DNA of 64,000 bases from Lunatimonas lonarensis (GCF_000390185.1 NZ_AQHR01000022.1:62001-126000); one strand, 5' to 3'. Shown: positions 36,834 to 45,813, counted from the stretch's first letter. Translations and numbers: made by a program. Notes: generated from the letters alone by a model not told the origin.

Positions 36834-39345
36834 TTTAGGCTGGATAGCTTTGATGGCCGTGCGGGACTTTCGAAAGAACGGAACCAAACTGGCACTATTT
36901 ATCTCTTCGATATTGGTCGGAATTGCTGCTTTGGTGGCAATAAGTTCGTTTGGGTATCACCTCACCTCAGACATCGAACGGCAGGCGAAAGAACTACTGG
37001 GCGCTGATTTGGTCTTGAGCAAAAACCAATCGTTCGAAGAGCCCGATTTTGGTACCAATGTAGCCTCACGGGCAAAGGAGATCAACTTTGCCTCGATGGT
37101 TTCTTTTGTGGGCAAGGACGAAAGCCGACTGACCCAAATCCGCGCACTGGAGGGAGACTTCCCTTTTTATGGGAGCTTTGAAACCAGCCCCGCCATTGGC
37201 GAAGAGTCTTTCCGGAAGGGCGGAAAACGAGCCTTGGTTGAACGTATCCTGCTGGCGCAGTTTGACGCCGAAATAGGCGATTCAATCAAAATCGGCGAAG
37301 TAGTGTTCGAAATCGCCGGATCCTTGCAACGGGTACCAGGGCAAACCGGTATCACGGCCACCGTCGCGCCGGCGGTCTATATCCCTATGGAGACATTGGA
37401 CGAAACCGGGTTGATCCAATTTGGAAGTAGGTTAAATTACGAGTTTTATTACGCATTTGCCGACGAAACAGCAATAGATGCCCTAATAGAAGAATATAAA
37501 GATAGCTGGGAAGAAGAAAGTATACGCTATGAAACCGTGCAAAGCAGGAAGGAATCTACAGGTAGATCCTTCCAGAACCTCGGCAATTTTCTCAGCCTGG
37601 TCGCTTTTATCGCTGTGCTCCTGGGCTGTGTAGGCGTAGCCAGTGCGGTAAATGTTTTTGTCAAAGAAAAGCTCCCGGCAGTGGCGGTACTTCGCTGCAT
37701 AGGCGTGTCCGCTGGTGTTGTCTTTTCCATTTATCTATGCCAAATACTCCTCATGGGAACCATCGGGTCGGTCGTAGGAGCAGCACTGGGGACCGGCCTG
37801 CAATACATGCTGCCAGCTGTTTTTCAAGACTTTTTACCCGTAGACGTCACCGTGGGAATATCCTGGCCAGCCATAGCTCTGGGGATTTTCACAGGCATCC
37901 TGATTTCCCTACTTTTTGCACTTATCCCTCTCTTGAAAATCCGGACTGTATCGCCCATGATGACCCTTCGCCCAGAAGAAGGAAATACACGTTTTGTAAA
38001 CGATCCCTTACGCTGGGCCGTATTGGCCGCCATTCTTTGTTTTTTGGTGGGTTTCAGCTATTACCTGCTGCGGGACTGGATACAGACGGGTTGGTTTACA
38101 GCCTTCGTTGTTTTTTCCTTCGGAGTACTGTGGTTGTTTGCCCTAGGCATTATGGGAGGCATCCGACGTTGGCTTCCGATTTCGCTCAGCTACCCCATAC
38201 GCCAGTCTCTGGCCAATCTGTATAGACCCAATAATCAGACCGTCTCGCTGATAGCGACGATTGGACTGGGCACGGCGATGATTTCCACACTTTTCTTCGT
38301 TCAGTACCAACTGCTTGACGAGGTGAAATTCGCAGACAAAGAAGACCAGCCAAATATGCTCTTTTTCGACATCCAAACCCAACAGGTAGAGGCCGTCAGT
38401 CAACTGCTAAGAGACGAAGGCCTGCCGATTCTTCAGCAAGTCCCCATCGTGACCATGGGGCTGACCGCCATCAATGGCGTCACCAAGAAGGAAAATGAAT
38501 CCCTTTCCGAAGAATCAGGCATGTCCAGGAGGCTGTATAACCGCGAATATCGAGTGACCTATCGGGATACGCTTATTCAATCCGAACGACTCACTGACGG
38601 AGCGCTTTACAGGTATAAACAGGCCGGCGACAGTATATTTATCTCCTTGGACAAGGGGTATGCGATGCGGACGGGGCTTAAGTTGGGAGATGAACTGACC
38701 TTTAACGTACAGGGGAGAACGTTAAATACTTACATTGGCAGCTTTCGGGAGGTAAACTTTAGACAGGTCTCCACCAATTTCCTCGTGCTGTTTCCAGACA
38801 ACGTTCTTACCAACGCCCCCAAATTCCACGTGGTCGTAACCAAAACCAATAGCGACCAGGAAGCTGCAAAGATCCAAAACCAACTGGTGCGTCATTTTCC
38901 CAACGTCTCGGTAATCAACCTCAGTACTATCGTGGATACATTGGAAGAGATCCTGGGGAAAATCAGTTTTGTGATTCAATTTATGGCTTTGTTCAGCATA
39001 CTTACTGGCCTACTTGTACTCATCAGTTCGTTGATTATCAGCAAATACCAACGTATCAAGGAAACGATTTTACTCAAGACCATCGGAGCCCAGCGAGCCA
39101 TTTTAATTCGTATAAATACCGTCGAGTATCTTTTCCTGGGCAGTACCGCTGCGTTAAGCGGGATTTTGCTTTCGCTTTTGGCCACCTTTCTGCTGAGTTT
39201 CTATGTGTTCGAAATTCCATTTAGGGTGGAATGGATTCCCTTGATTTCTGTATATGGAGCTATTACCAGTATTACCGTGATCTTGGGTTGGTGGAACGGA
39301 AGAGATATCCTTAAAACACCCACCATGGAAGTGCTGCGAACCTGA
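36826..39345 (+). CDS. ybbP: FtsX-like ABC permease, YbbP type
   Basis: This is an 839-aa inner-membrane permease with about ten transmembrane helices in two FtsX-type bundles separated by periplasmic domains, the size and layout of YbbP. Helices include FIAVLLGCVGVASAVNVF and the final LISVYGAITSITVILGWW. The start is ATG 36826, 7 nt after a strong AGGAGG sequence at 36813-36818. Such a Shine-Dalgarno is rare in these genomes. The longer upstream frame lies inside ybbA and lacks a membrane start. The gene is coupled to ybbA by an 8-nt overlap. Confidence 0.9.
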   Translation: MDNLGWIALMAVRDFRKNGTKLALFISSILVGIAALVAISSFGYHLTSDIERQAKELLGADLVLSKNQSFEEPDFGTNVASRAKEINFASMVSFVGKDESRLTQIRALEGDFPFYGSFETSPAIGEESFRKGGKRALVERILLAQFDAEIGDSIKIGEVVFEIAGSLQRVPGQTGITATVAPAVYIPMETLDETGLIQFGSRLNYEFYYAFADETAIDALIEEYKDSWEEESIRYETVQSRKESTGRSFQNLGNFLSLVAFIAVLLGCVGVASAVNVFVKEKLPAVAVLRCIGVSAGVVFSIYLCQILLMGTIGSVVGAALGTGLQYMLPAVFQDFLPVDVTVGISWPAIALGIFTGILISLLFALIPLLKIRTVSPMMTLRPEEGNTRFVNDPLRWAVLAAILCFLVGFSYYLLRDWIQTGWFTAFVVFSFGVLWLFALGIMGGIRRWLPISLSYPIRQSLANLYRPNNQTVSLIATIGLGTAMISTLFFVQYQLLDEVKFADKEDQPNMLFFDIQTQQVEAVSQLLRDEGLPILQQVPIVTMGLTAINGVTKKENESLSEESGMSRRLYNREYRVTYRDTLIQSERLTDGALYRYKQAGDSIFISLDKGYAMRTGLKLGDELTFNVQGRTLNTYIGSFREVNFRQVSTNFLVLFPDNVLTNAPKFHVVVTKTNSDQEAAKIQNQLVRHFPNVSVINLSTIVDTLEEILGKISFVIQFMALFSILTGLLVLISSLIISKYQRIKETILLKTIGAQRAILIRINTVEYLFLGSTAALSGILLSLLATFLLSFYVFEIPFRVEWIPLISVYGAITSITVILGWWNGRDILKTPTMEVLRT

Positions 39346-39353
39346 TCAAGCCT

Positions 39354-39938
39354 ATGCGAACGCTGTTTTGTATCCTACTTGCCTTTTGGTCGCTACAAGC
39401 TCGGGTTGGGTATGCACAGCGCTACTTCGATGATGACAAGCTGCTTTCAAATCAAACCAGAATTGATTTCACCGGACATGGAGTACACCTTGTGAGGGAG
39501 ATTGCCCTGAATCAGATCGTTGTTTTTGATACCGGTGTGGGGCTCGGAGGCGGGTATACGGATCTTGAACTTGATGGATTGAATCCTTATTGGAGTTTGA
39601 CAAACCCAGCGATTAGCCTTTACGCCAACCCCAAATATTATTTTTACCGGAAAAAAGTAATCGAAACCTGCGAATTGTGTTTCAACAACGGAGGCGCCTT
39701 TTTGGGAGGACGCATTCGATATGTCAGCAGCCATGTTGGCGATCTTTATTTTACCGACCTACGAAGTACCCTACTTTCCAACGTTCACCTAGGATTCCAG
39801 ATGAGCGGTCGGTCAAAAACGCTCTTTAGGGGACATTTGGGCCTCGGATACGCGGCCACGCTACATAGTCGAAAAGGCTCGTTTTATCGCAGTGTCGATG
39901 TTGGAATCAGCAAAATACTGAAGAATAGAAAAAAATAG
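39354..39938 (+). CDS. small exported protein, probable outer-membrane beta-barrel
   Basis: This 194-aa protein has a signal peptide (cleavage near GYAQ) and alternating aromatic/hydrophobic strands, ending in VDVGISKIL before a basic tail. It looks like a small eight-stranded barrel, but I do not recognise a family. A CELC pair lies at about residue 106. It starts 8 nt after ybbP, so it is likely the last gene of the ybbAP transcript. That could place it in the same pathway as an outer-membrane component. Confidence 0.65.
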   Translation: MRTLFCILLAFWSLQARVGYAQRYFDDDKLLSNQTRIDFTGHGVHLVREIALNQIVVFDTGVGLGGGYTDLELDGLNPYWSLTNPAISLYANPKYYFYRKKVIETCELCFNNGGAFLGGRIRYVSSHVGDLYFTDLRSTLLSNVHLGFQMSGRSKTLFRGHLGLGYAATLHSRKGSFYRSVDVGISKILKNRKK

Positions 39939-39970
39939 TGAAAAAAACGCACACTCTTGAAACCTTTTGA

Positions 39971-40003
39971 TTGATATATATGTATATACATTAAATACAT
40001 TTG
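39971..40003 (+). promoter_or_regulatory. promoter and palindrome upstream of the marR-type gene
   Basis: A Bacteroidota -7 box TACATTTG (39996-40003) lies 22 nt after a TTG (39971-39973). Between them is the perfect palindrome TGTATATACA (39981-39990), a good candidate for autoregulation by the MarR protein. The -7 box ends 7 nt before the ATG, so the transcript would be leaderless or nearly so. Confidence 0.5.
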
Positions 40004-40010
40004 AAAGGTA

Positions 40011-40466
40011 ATGGCGAAGTTAGAAGAATCAATCCAGCAAAAGGCGTTCAAAGATCCCTACAACAAAGCGGTTGTAAATATCCTTTACACCAATAGCTAC
40101 ATTGAAACCCGCCAAAACAAGCTGTTTAGGCCTTACGATATTTCCCCCGAGCAGTACAATGTGTTGCGCATACTGAGGGGAAAGCACCCCGAGCCGATAA
40201 CGGTTTCCTCCATCCAGGAAAGAATGCTCAACAGGATGTCCAACGCTTCTAGGTTGGTGGAGAAACTTAAAACGAAAGGACTGGTGAACCGACAGGAGTG
40301 TGCGGCGGACAGGCGGCAGGTGGACATCACCATCACCCAAAAAGGACTGAGCCTCCTGCAGGTATTAGAGGACGAGATAAACCAATTCAACCGGAACATA
40401 ATCACTCTTTCCCAAGAAGAAGTCGCCGTCTTGAATGAACTGCTTGATAAACTACGCAACGAATAG
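40011..40466 (+). CDS. MarR family transcriptional regulator
   Basis: This 151-aa winged-helix regulator has EQYNVLRILRG, the recognition helix region around MLNRMSNASRLVEKL and the wing CAADRRQVDITITQKG. Members often sense phenolics, quinones or oxidants. It begins a plus-strand group with YceI, a ring-cleaving dioxygenase and a hydrolase, which recalls the MhqR regulon of Bacillus subtilis. Palindromes TGTATATACA before this gene and TACATGTA (40484-40491) before yceI may be its operators. Confidence 0.88.
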   Translation: MAKLEESIQQKAFKDPYNKAVVNILYTNSYIETRQNKLFRPYDISPEQYNVLRILRGKHPEPITVSSIQERMLNRMSNASRLVEKLKTKGLVNRQECAADRRQVDITITQKGLSLLQVLEDEINQFNRNIITLSQEEVAVLNELLDKLRNE

Positions 40467-40483
40467 ACATTCGTTTAATCTAT

Positions 40484-40491
40484 TACATGTA
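40484..40491. promoter_or_regulatory. palindrome between marR-type gene and yceI
   Basis: The palindrome TACATGTA is followed by ACA, so the local sequence TGTACA resembles the TGTATATACA palindrome in front of the MarR gene. A second TACATGT occurs 24 nt further on. They lie in a 120-nt gap and could let the MarR protein control yceI and downstream genes separately. Confidence 0.3.
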
Positions 40492-40586
40492 CAAACATAT
40501 TTTGTTAATACATGTTTTGATTTGAGAATAAATAGTAAACTAAACCATCTATAAATTAAATTTTCAAACAACAAATTAACACAGCT

Positions 40587-41114
40587 ATGAGCAAATCAAA
40601 ATGGATTATTGATCCCACCCATTCCGAGGTATCTTTTAAAGTTAAACACTTGGTGATCTCCACAGTGACAGGCTACTTCCGAACGTTTGAAGGTAGTGCC
40701 GAAACGGAAAGTGATGACTTCATCGGCGGCAAAGTCGAGTTTAGTGCCGACATAGACAGCATCGACACCAACCAATCCGACCGTGATGCGCACCTGAAGT
40801 CAGCAGATTTCTTCGATGCAGCCAACAATCCAAAACTGGTTTTTTCTAATGGCGTCCTTAGTAAAAAAGGAGATGATTATGTACTAAAGGGAGACCTACA
40901 AATCCGTGAAACTACTCTTCCCGCCGAATTGGCTGTTGAGTTTGGCGGAGTGGCGGGTGATCCTTATGGAAATACCAAAGCCGGTTTTGAGCTGACAGGC
41001 AAGGTAAGCAGAAAAGCCTACGGCCTTACCTGGAATGCCGTGACCGAGGCTGGCAGCGTAGTGGTAAGCGACGAGGTAAAAATAATCGCCAGCATCCAAC
41101 TGGTAAAACAGTAA
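40587..41114 (+). CDS. YceI family lipocalin-like protein
   Basis: This 175-aa protein has the YceI beta-barrel that binds long isoprenoids or similar lipids. Motifs are WIIDPTHSEVSFKVKHL, the FEGSAE strand and a C-terminal EVKIIASIQL. Unlike E. coli YceI it has no signal peptide, so it should be cytoplasmic. Its position in a MarR-quinone module suggests binding of a polyprenylated quinone or similar ligand, which is inference. Confidence 0.9.
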   Translation: MSKSKWIIDPTHSEVSFKVKHLVISTVTGYFRTFEGSAETESDDFIGGKVEFSADIDSIDTNQSDRDAHLKSADFFDAANNPKLVFSNGVLSKKGDDYVLKGDLQIRETTLPAELAVEFGGVAGDPYGNTKAGFELTGKVSRKAYGLTWNAVTEAGSVVVSDEVKIIASIQLVKQ

Positions 41115-41122
41115 CCAATGTT

Positions 41123-41155
41123 TTCCCCGGACCTGCAATGGCCAGATCCGGGGAA
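41123..41155 (+). promoter_or_regulatory. hairpin between yceI and the dioxygenase gene
   Basis: A perfect 9-bp stem TTCCCCGGA / TCCGGGGAA (41123-41131 with 41147-41155) sits 9 nt after the yceI stop. There is no T run after it, so it is more likely a partial terminator or an mRNA-processing/stability element than a full terminator. Confidence 0.45.
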
Positions 41156-41176
41156 TTCCCCTAATCCCACGCAGTC

Positions 41177-42112
41177 ATGTCTACACTCATAACAGGGATA
41201 CACCACATCACGGCCTTGGCCAGTGATCCCCAAAAAAACCTAGATTTCTACACAAGTCTATTGGGTCTACGCTTGGTGAAAAAAACGATCAATTTTGACG
41301 CCCCAGATGTTTATCATTTTTATTTCGGTGACAAAATCGGCACACCAGGTACCATACTGACGTTTTTCCCCTTCCCCGGTGCCAGAAAGGGCCAAAAAGG
41401 GGTAGGCGAAACGACCTATACTGCCTTTTCCATTCCACCAGACTCATTGTCCTATTGGCAAAAACGTATAAAAGAGCATGGTCTAATTGTTTCCGATGAA
41501 CAGGAACGGTTTGGGGAAAAACTCTTCCGATTCGAAGACCACGATGGTATGGGCATAGAGCTAATTGCCTCCTCCAATGACCCCCGCCCAGGATGGCAGG
41601 GAGGTAAAGTGCCCGCCGATCATGCCATAAAAGGCTTTCATAGCGCGACGCTAAACCTTCGGGCCATGGAATTGACCACTGACCTATTGACCGAGGCCAT
41701 GGATTATCAGTTTATCGGCGAAGAAAACAACCGATTTCGATTTGGCGTTGCCGGCCAACCCGGCGACCTGATCGACATCGTCCTGAACCAACCGGCCTCA
41801 CGCTCTGTACAAAGTGCCGGCACGGTACACCATATCGCCTTTAGGACGGCCACACGGGCCAGCCAACTGGAAATACAACACAAACTTCAAAACTATGGCC
41901 AGCAAGTGACTGAGGTCAAAGACCGAAACTACTTCTACTCCATTTATTTTCGCGAGCCGGGAGGCATACTCTTTGAGGTTGCCACAGACGAGCCGGGATT
42001 CGCCATTGATGAAACTGTCGAAGAACTAGGTAATGGTCTAAAGCTGCCCACATGGGCGGAACCTCACCGCGACCGAATCGAAAAAAGCCTGCCCAAACTA
42101 CAAATGAGGTAG
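41177..42112 (+). CDS. mhqO: ring-cleaving dioxygenase, MhqO/LinE-like (two VOC domains)
   Basis: This is a 311-aa glyoxalase-fold protein with two VOC domains (about residues 5-140 and 150-290). GIHHITALA supplies the first metal histidine, VHHIAFRT the second, and GGILFEVATDEPGF the acidic ligand. The family cleaves hydroquinone- or catechol-like rings, and in Bacillus MhqO acts in quinone resistance under a MarR regulator. The gene sits between yceI and an MhqD-like hydrolase, which supports the same role here. Confidence 0.87.
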   Translation: MSTLITGIHHITALASDPQKNLDFYTSLLGLRLVKKTINFDAPDVYHFYFGDKIGTPGTILTFFPFPGARKGQKGVGETTYTAFSIPPDSLSYWQKRIKEHGLIVSDEQERFGEKLFRFEDHDGMGIELIASSNDPRPGWQGGKVPADHAIKGFHSATLNLRAMELTTDLLTEAMDYQFIGEENNRFRFGVAGQPGDLIDIVLNQPASRSVQSAGTVHHIAFRTATRASQLEIQHKLQNYGQQVTEVKDRNYFYSIYFREPGGILFEVATDEPGFAIDETVEELGNGLKLPTWAEPHRDRIEKSLPKLQMR

Positions 42113-42129
42113 CTATATCCGCTGAAGCT

Positions 42130-42732
42130 ATGATTCAACACGGAAAAAAACTAACAGAAGCAACAAGAGTAGCCATTCTCGTTCACGGACGAGGATCGAC
42201 TGCCCACCAAATTCTTAGCCTAACCGATTATCTAAAACTGGATGATTTTGCGGTTCTGGCACCTCAGGCCGCGGGCAATACTTGGTATCCCTACAGCTTT
42301 ATGGCAGCTAGGCAGCAAAACCAGCCCTTTTTGAACCAATCCCTTTCCCAGCTGCACGGCGTGGTACAACAGGCTATTACCCAAGGAAAAACCTCCCAAC
42401 AACTATATTTTTTTGGGTTTTCACAAGGTGCCTGTCTTGTATTGGAATACACTGCGAGGCATGCAGCGCAGTATGGGGGGATAGCCGCCTTCACCGGTGG
42501 GCTAATCGGAGACAAGCTGGATACCAACGTGTATACCGGAGACTTTGGTCAAACACCTGTCCTTCTGGCTGCCAGCCACCGGGACTTTCATGTTCCGCTT
42601 GCCCGGATTGAAGAATCCGAGCAGATACTCCTTTCGATGAACGCCAAAGTACACAAAATCATCGCTCCCGACACCGACCATACCATACGGGAGGAGGAAA
42701 TCAACTGGGTAAACAATCACATCCTGGCCTAA
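42130..42732 (+). CDS. mhqD: alpha/beta hydrolase, MhqD-like carboxylesterase
   Basis: This is a 200-aa cytoplasmic carboxylesterase/phospholipase-type hydrolase. The start at ATG 42130 gives the family start ahead of VAILVHGRGST; a longer frame that overlaps mhqO has no family similarity. The nucleophile elbow is FGFSQGACL, the acid lies in ASHRDFHVP and the histidine in DTDHTIREE. In the Mhq system of B. subtilis such a hydrolase accompanies the dioxygenase. It is 17 nt downstream of mhqO and is the last gene of the unit. Confidence 0.85.
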   Translation: MIQHGKKLTEATRVAILVHGRGSTAHQILSLTDYLKLDDFAVLAPQAAGNTWYPYSFMAARQQNQPFLNQSLSQLHGVVQQAITQGKTSQQLYFFGFSQGACLVLEYTARHAAQYGGIAAFTGGLIGDKLDTNVYTGDFGQTPVLLAASHRDFHVPLARIEESEQILLSMNAKVHKIIAPDTDHTIREEEINWVNNHILA

Positions 42733-42743
42733 GCGGTTACAAC

Positions 42744-42789
42744 AAAACGGGCTGTTTCCTATCGATCCGATGGAAAACAGCCCGTTTTT
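42744..42789. terminator. terminator between mhqD-like gene and pruA
   Basis: A long stem pairs AAACGGGCTGTTT with AAAACAGCCCGTTT (about 42745-42757 and 42773-42786), with one bulge and a T run after the right arm. The genes converge here, and the A/T flanks could serve both directions. Confidence 0.82.
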
Positions 42790-42814
42790 GTTTGAAGCAG
42801 CGTAAAAGATTGTT

Positions 42815-44452
42815 TTATTCTTCTGATTCCAAAAATGGATATCGGTAATCAACCGGACTGACGAATGTTTCCTTTATCGTTCGGGGGCTTACCCAACGGA
42901 GTAAGTTGATCATTGAGCCCGCTTTGTCATTGGTTCCGGAGGCCCGTGAGCCACCAAAGGGCTGCTGCCCAACCACTGCCCCGGTAGGCTTGTCATTGAC
43001 ATAAAAGTTCCCGGCTGCATGCCTCAGCTTTTGGGTCGCCAACTCGATGGCATACCGATCTCTGGAAAATATAGCACCCGTAAGTCCATAGGAGGAAGTT
43101 TGATCTACCAGTTCCAATGCCTCCTCGAAATGCTCCGAATGATAGACATATATCGTCAAGACGGGGCCAAAAATCTCCTCACACATGGTTTTGTACATGG
43201 GATCCTCAACCAACAGGACGGTTGGAGCGATGAAGTAGCCTTTGGATTTATCGTAGGTTCCCCCGGCAAGTACTTGTACACCCTCTGAATTCTTTGCCTC
43301 TTCGATATAGGCCATAATTTTATCAAAGGCTCGTTCATCTATTACAGCATTGACAAAATTGGTAAAGTCTTCGGTACCTCCCATTTTCATACCGGCCAAG
43401 TCAGCCAACAAATACCCCTTCACCTGCTCCCAGCTATTCGACGGGATATAGGCACGGGAAGCTGCGGAACACTTCTGACCCTGAAACTCAAACGCACCTC
43501 GGGCAAGCGCCGTGGCCACTTCCTTCGGATTTGCTGATTTATGGGCAATCACAAAATCCTTGCCTCCTGTCTCTCCGACTACCCTGGGATAGGTTTTATA
43601 CCTTCTGATATTCGAGCCTATGGTTTCCCATATCGTTTGAAAAACGGCCGTAGACCCGGTAAAATGGATCCCCGCAAAATCGGGGTGTTGGAATACTACT
43701 TCACCCGCTATTGGTCCATCTACGTAAATCAAGTTGATTACGCCATCCGGCAAACCCGCAAGCCTAAACACTTCCATGATGATATTGGCAGAATAAACCT
43801 GGGTATAGGCCGGCTTCCAAACGACCGTATTCCCCATCATCGCAGGGGCAGCGGGCAGGTTGGCGGCTATTGCCGTGAAGTTGAATGGTGTCAACGCAAA
43901 CACAAACCCCTCCAACGGTCGCTGCTCCAGTCGGTTCCAAACGCCCGGATCGTTTTTCGAGGGTTGCTGCGAATAGATTTCGGTCATGTATTTTACATTG
44001 AACCGCAAGAAATCAGCTGTCTCGCAAGCAGCATCGATTTCAGCTTGAAAAACATTCTTGGACTGGCCCAACATCGTCGCTGCATTGATCTTGTACCGAT
44101 ACGGTCCTGCAATCAACTCCGCCGCTTTTAAGAAAATAGCCGCCCTTTGCTCCCATTGCATGTTTTCCCACGCATACTTGGCGCCCAAAGCAGACTGGAT
44201 CGCCTGCTCCACATGAGAGGAATCCCCTTCGTGAAAATACCCCAACAAATGTTGATGGTCATGGGGTGGGCTGAGTCTGATTTTTTTCCCCGTCCGTACC
44301 TCATCAGATCCTATAAACATTGGGATGTCCACGACTTTCCCCCTAGCCTCGGCAATAGCGGCCTGAAGTTCTACCCGTTCCCGACTTCCAGGTGCATAGC
44401 TTTTCACAGGTTCGTTGATCGGCTCCGGAACATTAAAAAACCCTTTAAGCAT
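42815..44452 (-). CDS. pruA: L-glutamate gamma-semialdehyde (1-pyrroline-5-carboxylate) dehydrogenase
   Basis: This 545-aa NAD-dependent aldehyde dehydrogenase oxidises glutamate semialdehyde to glutamate in proline catabolism. The length and the N-terminal extension fit the stand-alone P5CDH family. Motifs include TPFNFTAI, VVGETGGKDF, the catalytic cysteine in FQGQKCSAASR, and EEIFGPVLT. No proline dehydrogenase (putA/prodh) gene is adjacent. It is a single minus-strand gene. Confidence 0.93.
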   Translation of the reverse strand: MLKGFFNVPEPINEPVKSYAPGSRERVELQAAIAEARGKVVDIPMFIGSDEVRTGKKIRLSPPHDHQHLLGYFHEGDSSHVEQAIQSALGAKYAWENMQWEQRAAIFLKAAELIAGPYRYKINAATMLGQSKNVFQAEIDAACETADFLRFNVKYMTEIYSQQPSKNDPGVWNRLEQRPLEGFVFALTPFNFTAIAANLPAAPAMMGNTVVWKPAYTQVYSANIIMEVFRLAGLPDGVINLIYVDGPIAGEVVFQHPDFAGIHFTGSTAVFQTIWETIGSNIRRYKTYPRVVGETGGKDFVIAHKSANPKEVATALARGAFEFQGQKCSAASRAYIPSNSWEQVKGYLLADLAGMKMGGTEDFTNFVNAVIDERAFDKIMAYIEEAKNSEGVQVLAGGTYDKSKGYFIAPTVLLVEDPMYKTMCEEIFGPVLTIYVYHSEHFEEALELVDQTSSYGLTGAIFSRDRYAIELATQKLRHAAGNFYVNDKPTGAVVGQQPFGGSRASGTNDKAGSMINLLRWVSPRTIKETFVSPVDYRYPFLESEE

Positions 44453-44580
44453 GGTATGTTTGGTTTAGTTGAAAGCTTGATTTTCCTACAAATATACGAA
44501 GTTCTGCACAGCTTATGACAAGCTCCTGCCGGACTCGCCCCCCAATTTACGCTTTCATCACGCCATTGCGGAGATACGCA

Positions 44581-45279
44581 CTACAAAATGTCCCTCAGCT
44601 CAGTCAACGACTTGACCATATAGGTAGGCACTATCCCGCTATTTCGATTTTTGGGGTTGAAAAAAACCTGATCGATCCCCGCATTCTGCGCCCCCAAAAT
44701 ATCAGATTGAGGATTGTCTCCGATCATAAGGCATTCGTGGGGGCGGGTCCCGAGCGCAGATAATGCGTACTCAAATATCCGCTTATCGGGCTTTCTATAG
44801 CCCATCGTTTCGGATGTTACGACCAACTGAAAATACATTGTAAGGCCGGCTGATTTTAGTTTCATCCCCTGACTTTCATCAAACCCATTGGTAATGATAT
44901 GCATGGGATACTTTGTGGCCAAGTAATCCAGTACAGGGAAGGTATCTGCGAACACATGGGGTTTTGACGATGTTCTTGCCAGAAAATCCGTTTCCATCTC
45001 CTGCGGTACCTGGCTCGGATCCAATCCAAAACGCTCGAAAATACTTCTAAACCGGCGAAACCTGAGCATATCCTTCGTAACTGCCCCCACATTGTACAGG
45101 TCCCACAACTCATAGTTGACCTGTTCGAAGGCATCAAAAAAAGCATCGAACCCTGGAATACCGAAGTGAACAAGGTCATAAAGCTGAAAAAGCTCGCTCA
45201 GGGATTCCCGAACGTTCCGATCGTAATCCCAAAGGGTATGGTCGAGATCGAAAAATAGGTGGCTGTATTTCTTTGTCAT
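44581..45279 (-). CDS. yjjG: YjjG-type HAD pyrimidine 5'-nucleotidase
   Basis: This 232-aa HAD phosphatase dephosphorylates pyrimidine nucleotides, including non-canonical ones. The start at ATG 45279 puts the catalytic motif FFDLDHTLWDYDRN at the N-terminus. A longer frame reads into the preceding regulator gene and is rejected. Motif II is ITNGFDE, the motif III lysine lies in MGYRKPDKRIFEYAL, and motif IV is MIGDNPQSDI. It follows an ArsR-like regulator by 7 nt, so both are one operon. Confidence 0.9.
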   Translation of the reverse strand: MTKKYSHLFFDLDHTLWDYDRNVRESLSELFQLYDLVHFGIPGFDAFFDAFEQVNYELWDLYNVGAVTKDMLRFRRFRSIFERFGLDPSQVPQEMETDFLARTSSKPHVFADTFPVLDYLATKYPMHIITNGFDESQGMKLKSAGLTMYFQLVVTSETMGYRKPDKRIFEYALSALGTRPHECLMIGDNPQSDILGAQNAGIDQVFFNPKNRNSGIVPTYMVKSLTELRDIL

Positions 45280-45286
45280 AGGTTGA

Positions 45287-45670
45287 CTAGAGTCCGTACT
45301 TGGTGTCTTGAATCTTGTTTTTGGCCAGCTCTCGATTAGAGAAGAGAATAGTATACACCTCTTGGTCGCGGAGCAAGTTGCTGTCTTTTTGGATAAACTT
45401 AAAAATCTGCTGAATGATTTCAACAGCCTCGTCCAGTATGTAATAAAACGTCCATTGATCCCGCTTCTTACTGCCTACCAGACCTGCGTTTTTCAAGTAG
45501 GTGATATGCCGACTGGTTTTGGTCTGTGTAAAATCCAGAATGTGCTCCAGGTCAGAGATACTCATTTCCTTGTTTTGCAGCAAAAGGTGCAGTATCCGTA
45601 CCCTTGGTTCTTCGGAAAGCGCCTTAAAAACCCGCATTCCATAACTTAAGCTTATGTTTTTTAGCCGCAT
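45287..45670 (-). CDS. ArsR-family winged-helix transcriptional regulator
   Basis: This is a 127-aa DNA-binding protein. The winged helix shows KALSEEPRVRILHLLL, the HTH around SISDLEHILDFTQTKTSRHITYL and the wing GLVGSKKRDQWTFYYI. None of the Cys/His sets typical of metal-sensing ArsR proteins is present, so it may sense another signal or act constitutively. It is co-transcribed with yjjG. The AT-rich stretch in front of its start holds an inverted repeat that may be its operator. Confidence 0.85.
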   Translation of the reverse strand: MRLKNISLSYGMRVFKALSEEPRVRILHLLLQNKEMSISDLEHILDFTQTKTSRHITYLKNAGLVGSKKRDQWTFYYILDEAVEIIQQIFKFIQKDSNLLRDQEVYTILFSNRELAKNKIQDTKYGL

Positions 45671-45678
45671 TTAATTAA

Positions 45679-45693
45679 TTTTAACAATTAAAA
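45679..45693. promoter_or_regulatory. AT-rich inverted repeat before the ArsR-like gene
   Basis: TTTTAA-CAA-TTAAAA lies 8 nt before the start codon and is a possible operator for the ArsR-like protein. The low complexity makes a chance match possible. Confidence 0.25.
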
Positions 45694-45813
45694 ATCCAGT
45701 CAAATTACGTAAATCAAGCGAAAATACCGTATCTATGACGTTTAAATCGGTGACAATTTCAGAACAACCGAAAAAGAATCCCGTTAGCCATTAGTAAAGA
45801 AAAGATCACAGCC

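Noticed and set aside
43541-44131. 196-codon open frame on the plus strand opposite pruA
   Set aside because: It lies wholly antisense inside a strongly supported aldehyde dehydrogenase; composition and lack of any motif fit a shadow frame.
45280-45423. N-terminal extension of the YjjG-type gene
   Set aside because: It runs into the ArsR-like gene and has no similarity to the HAD family; ATG 45279 gives the motif-bearing start.
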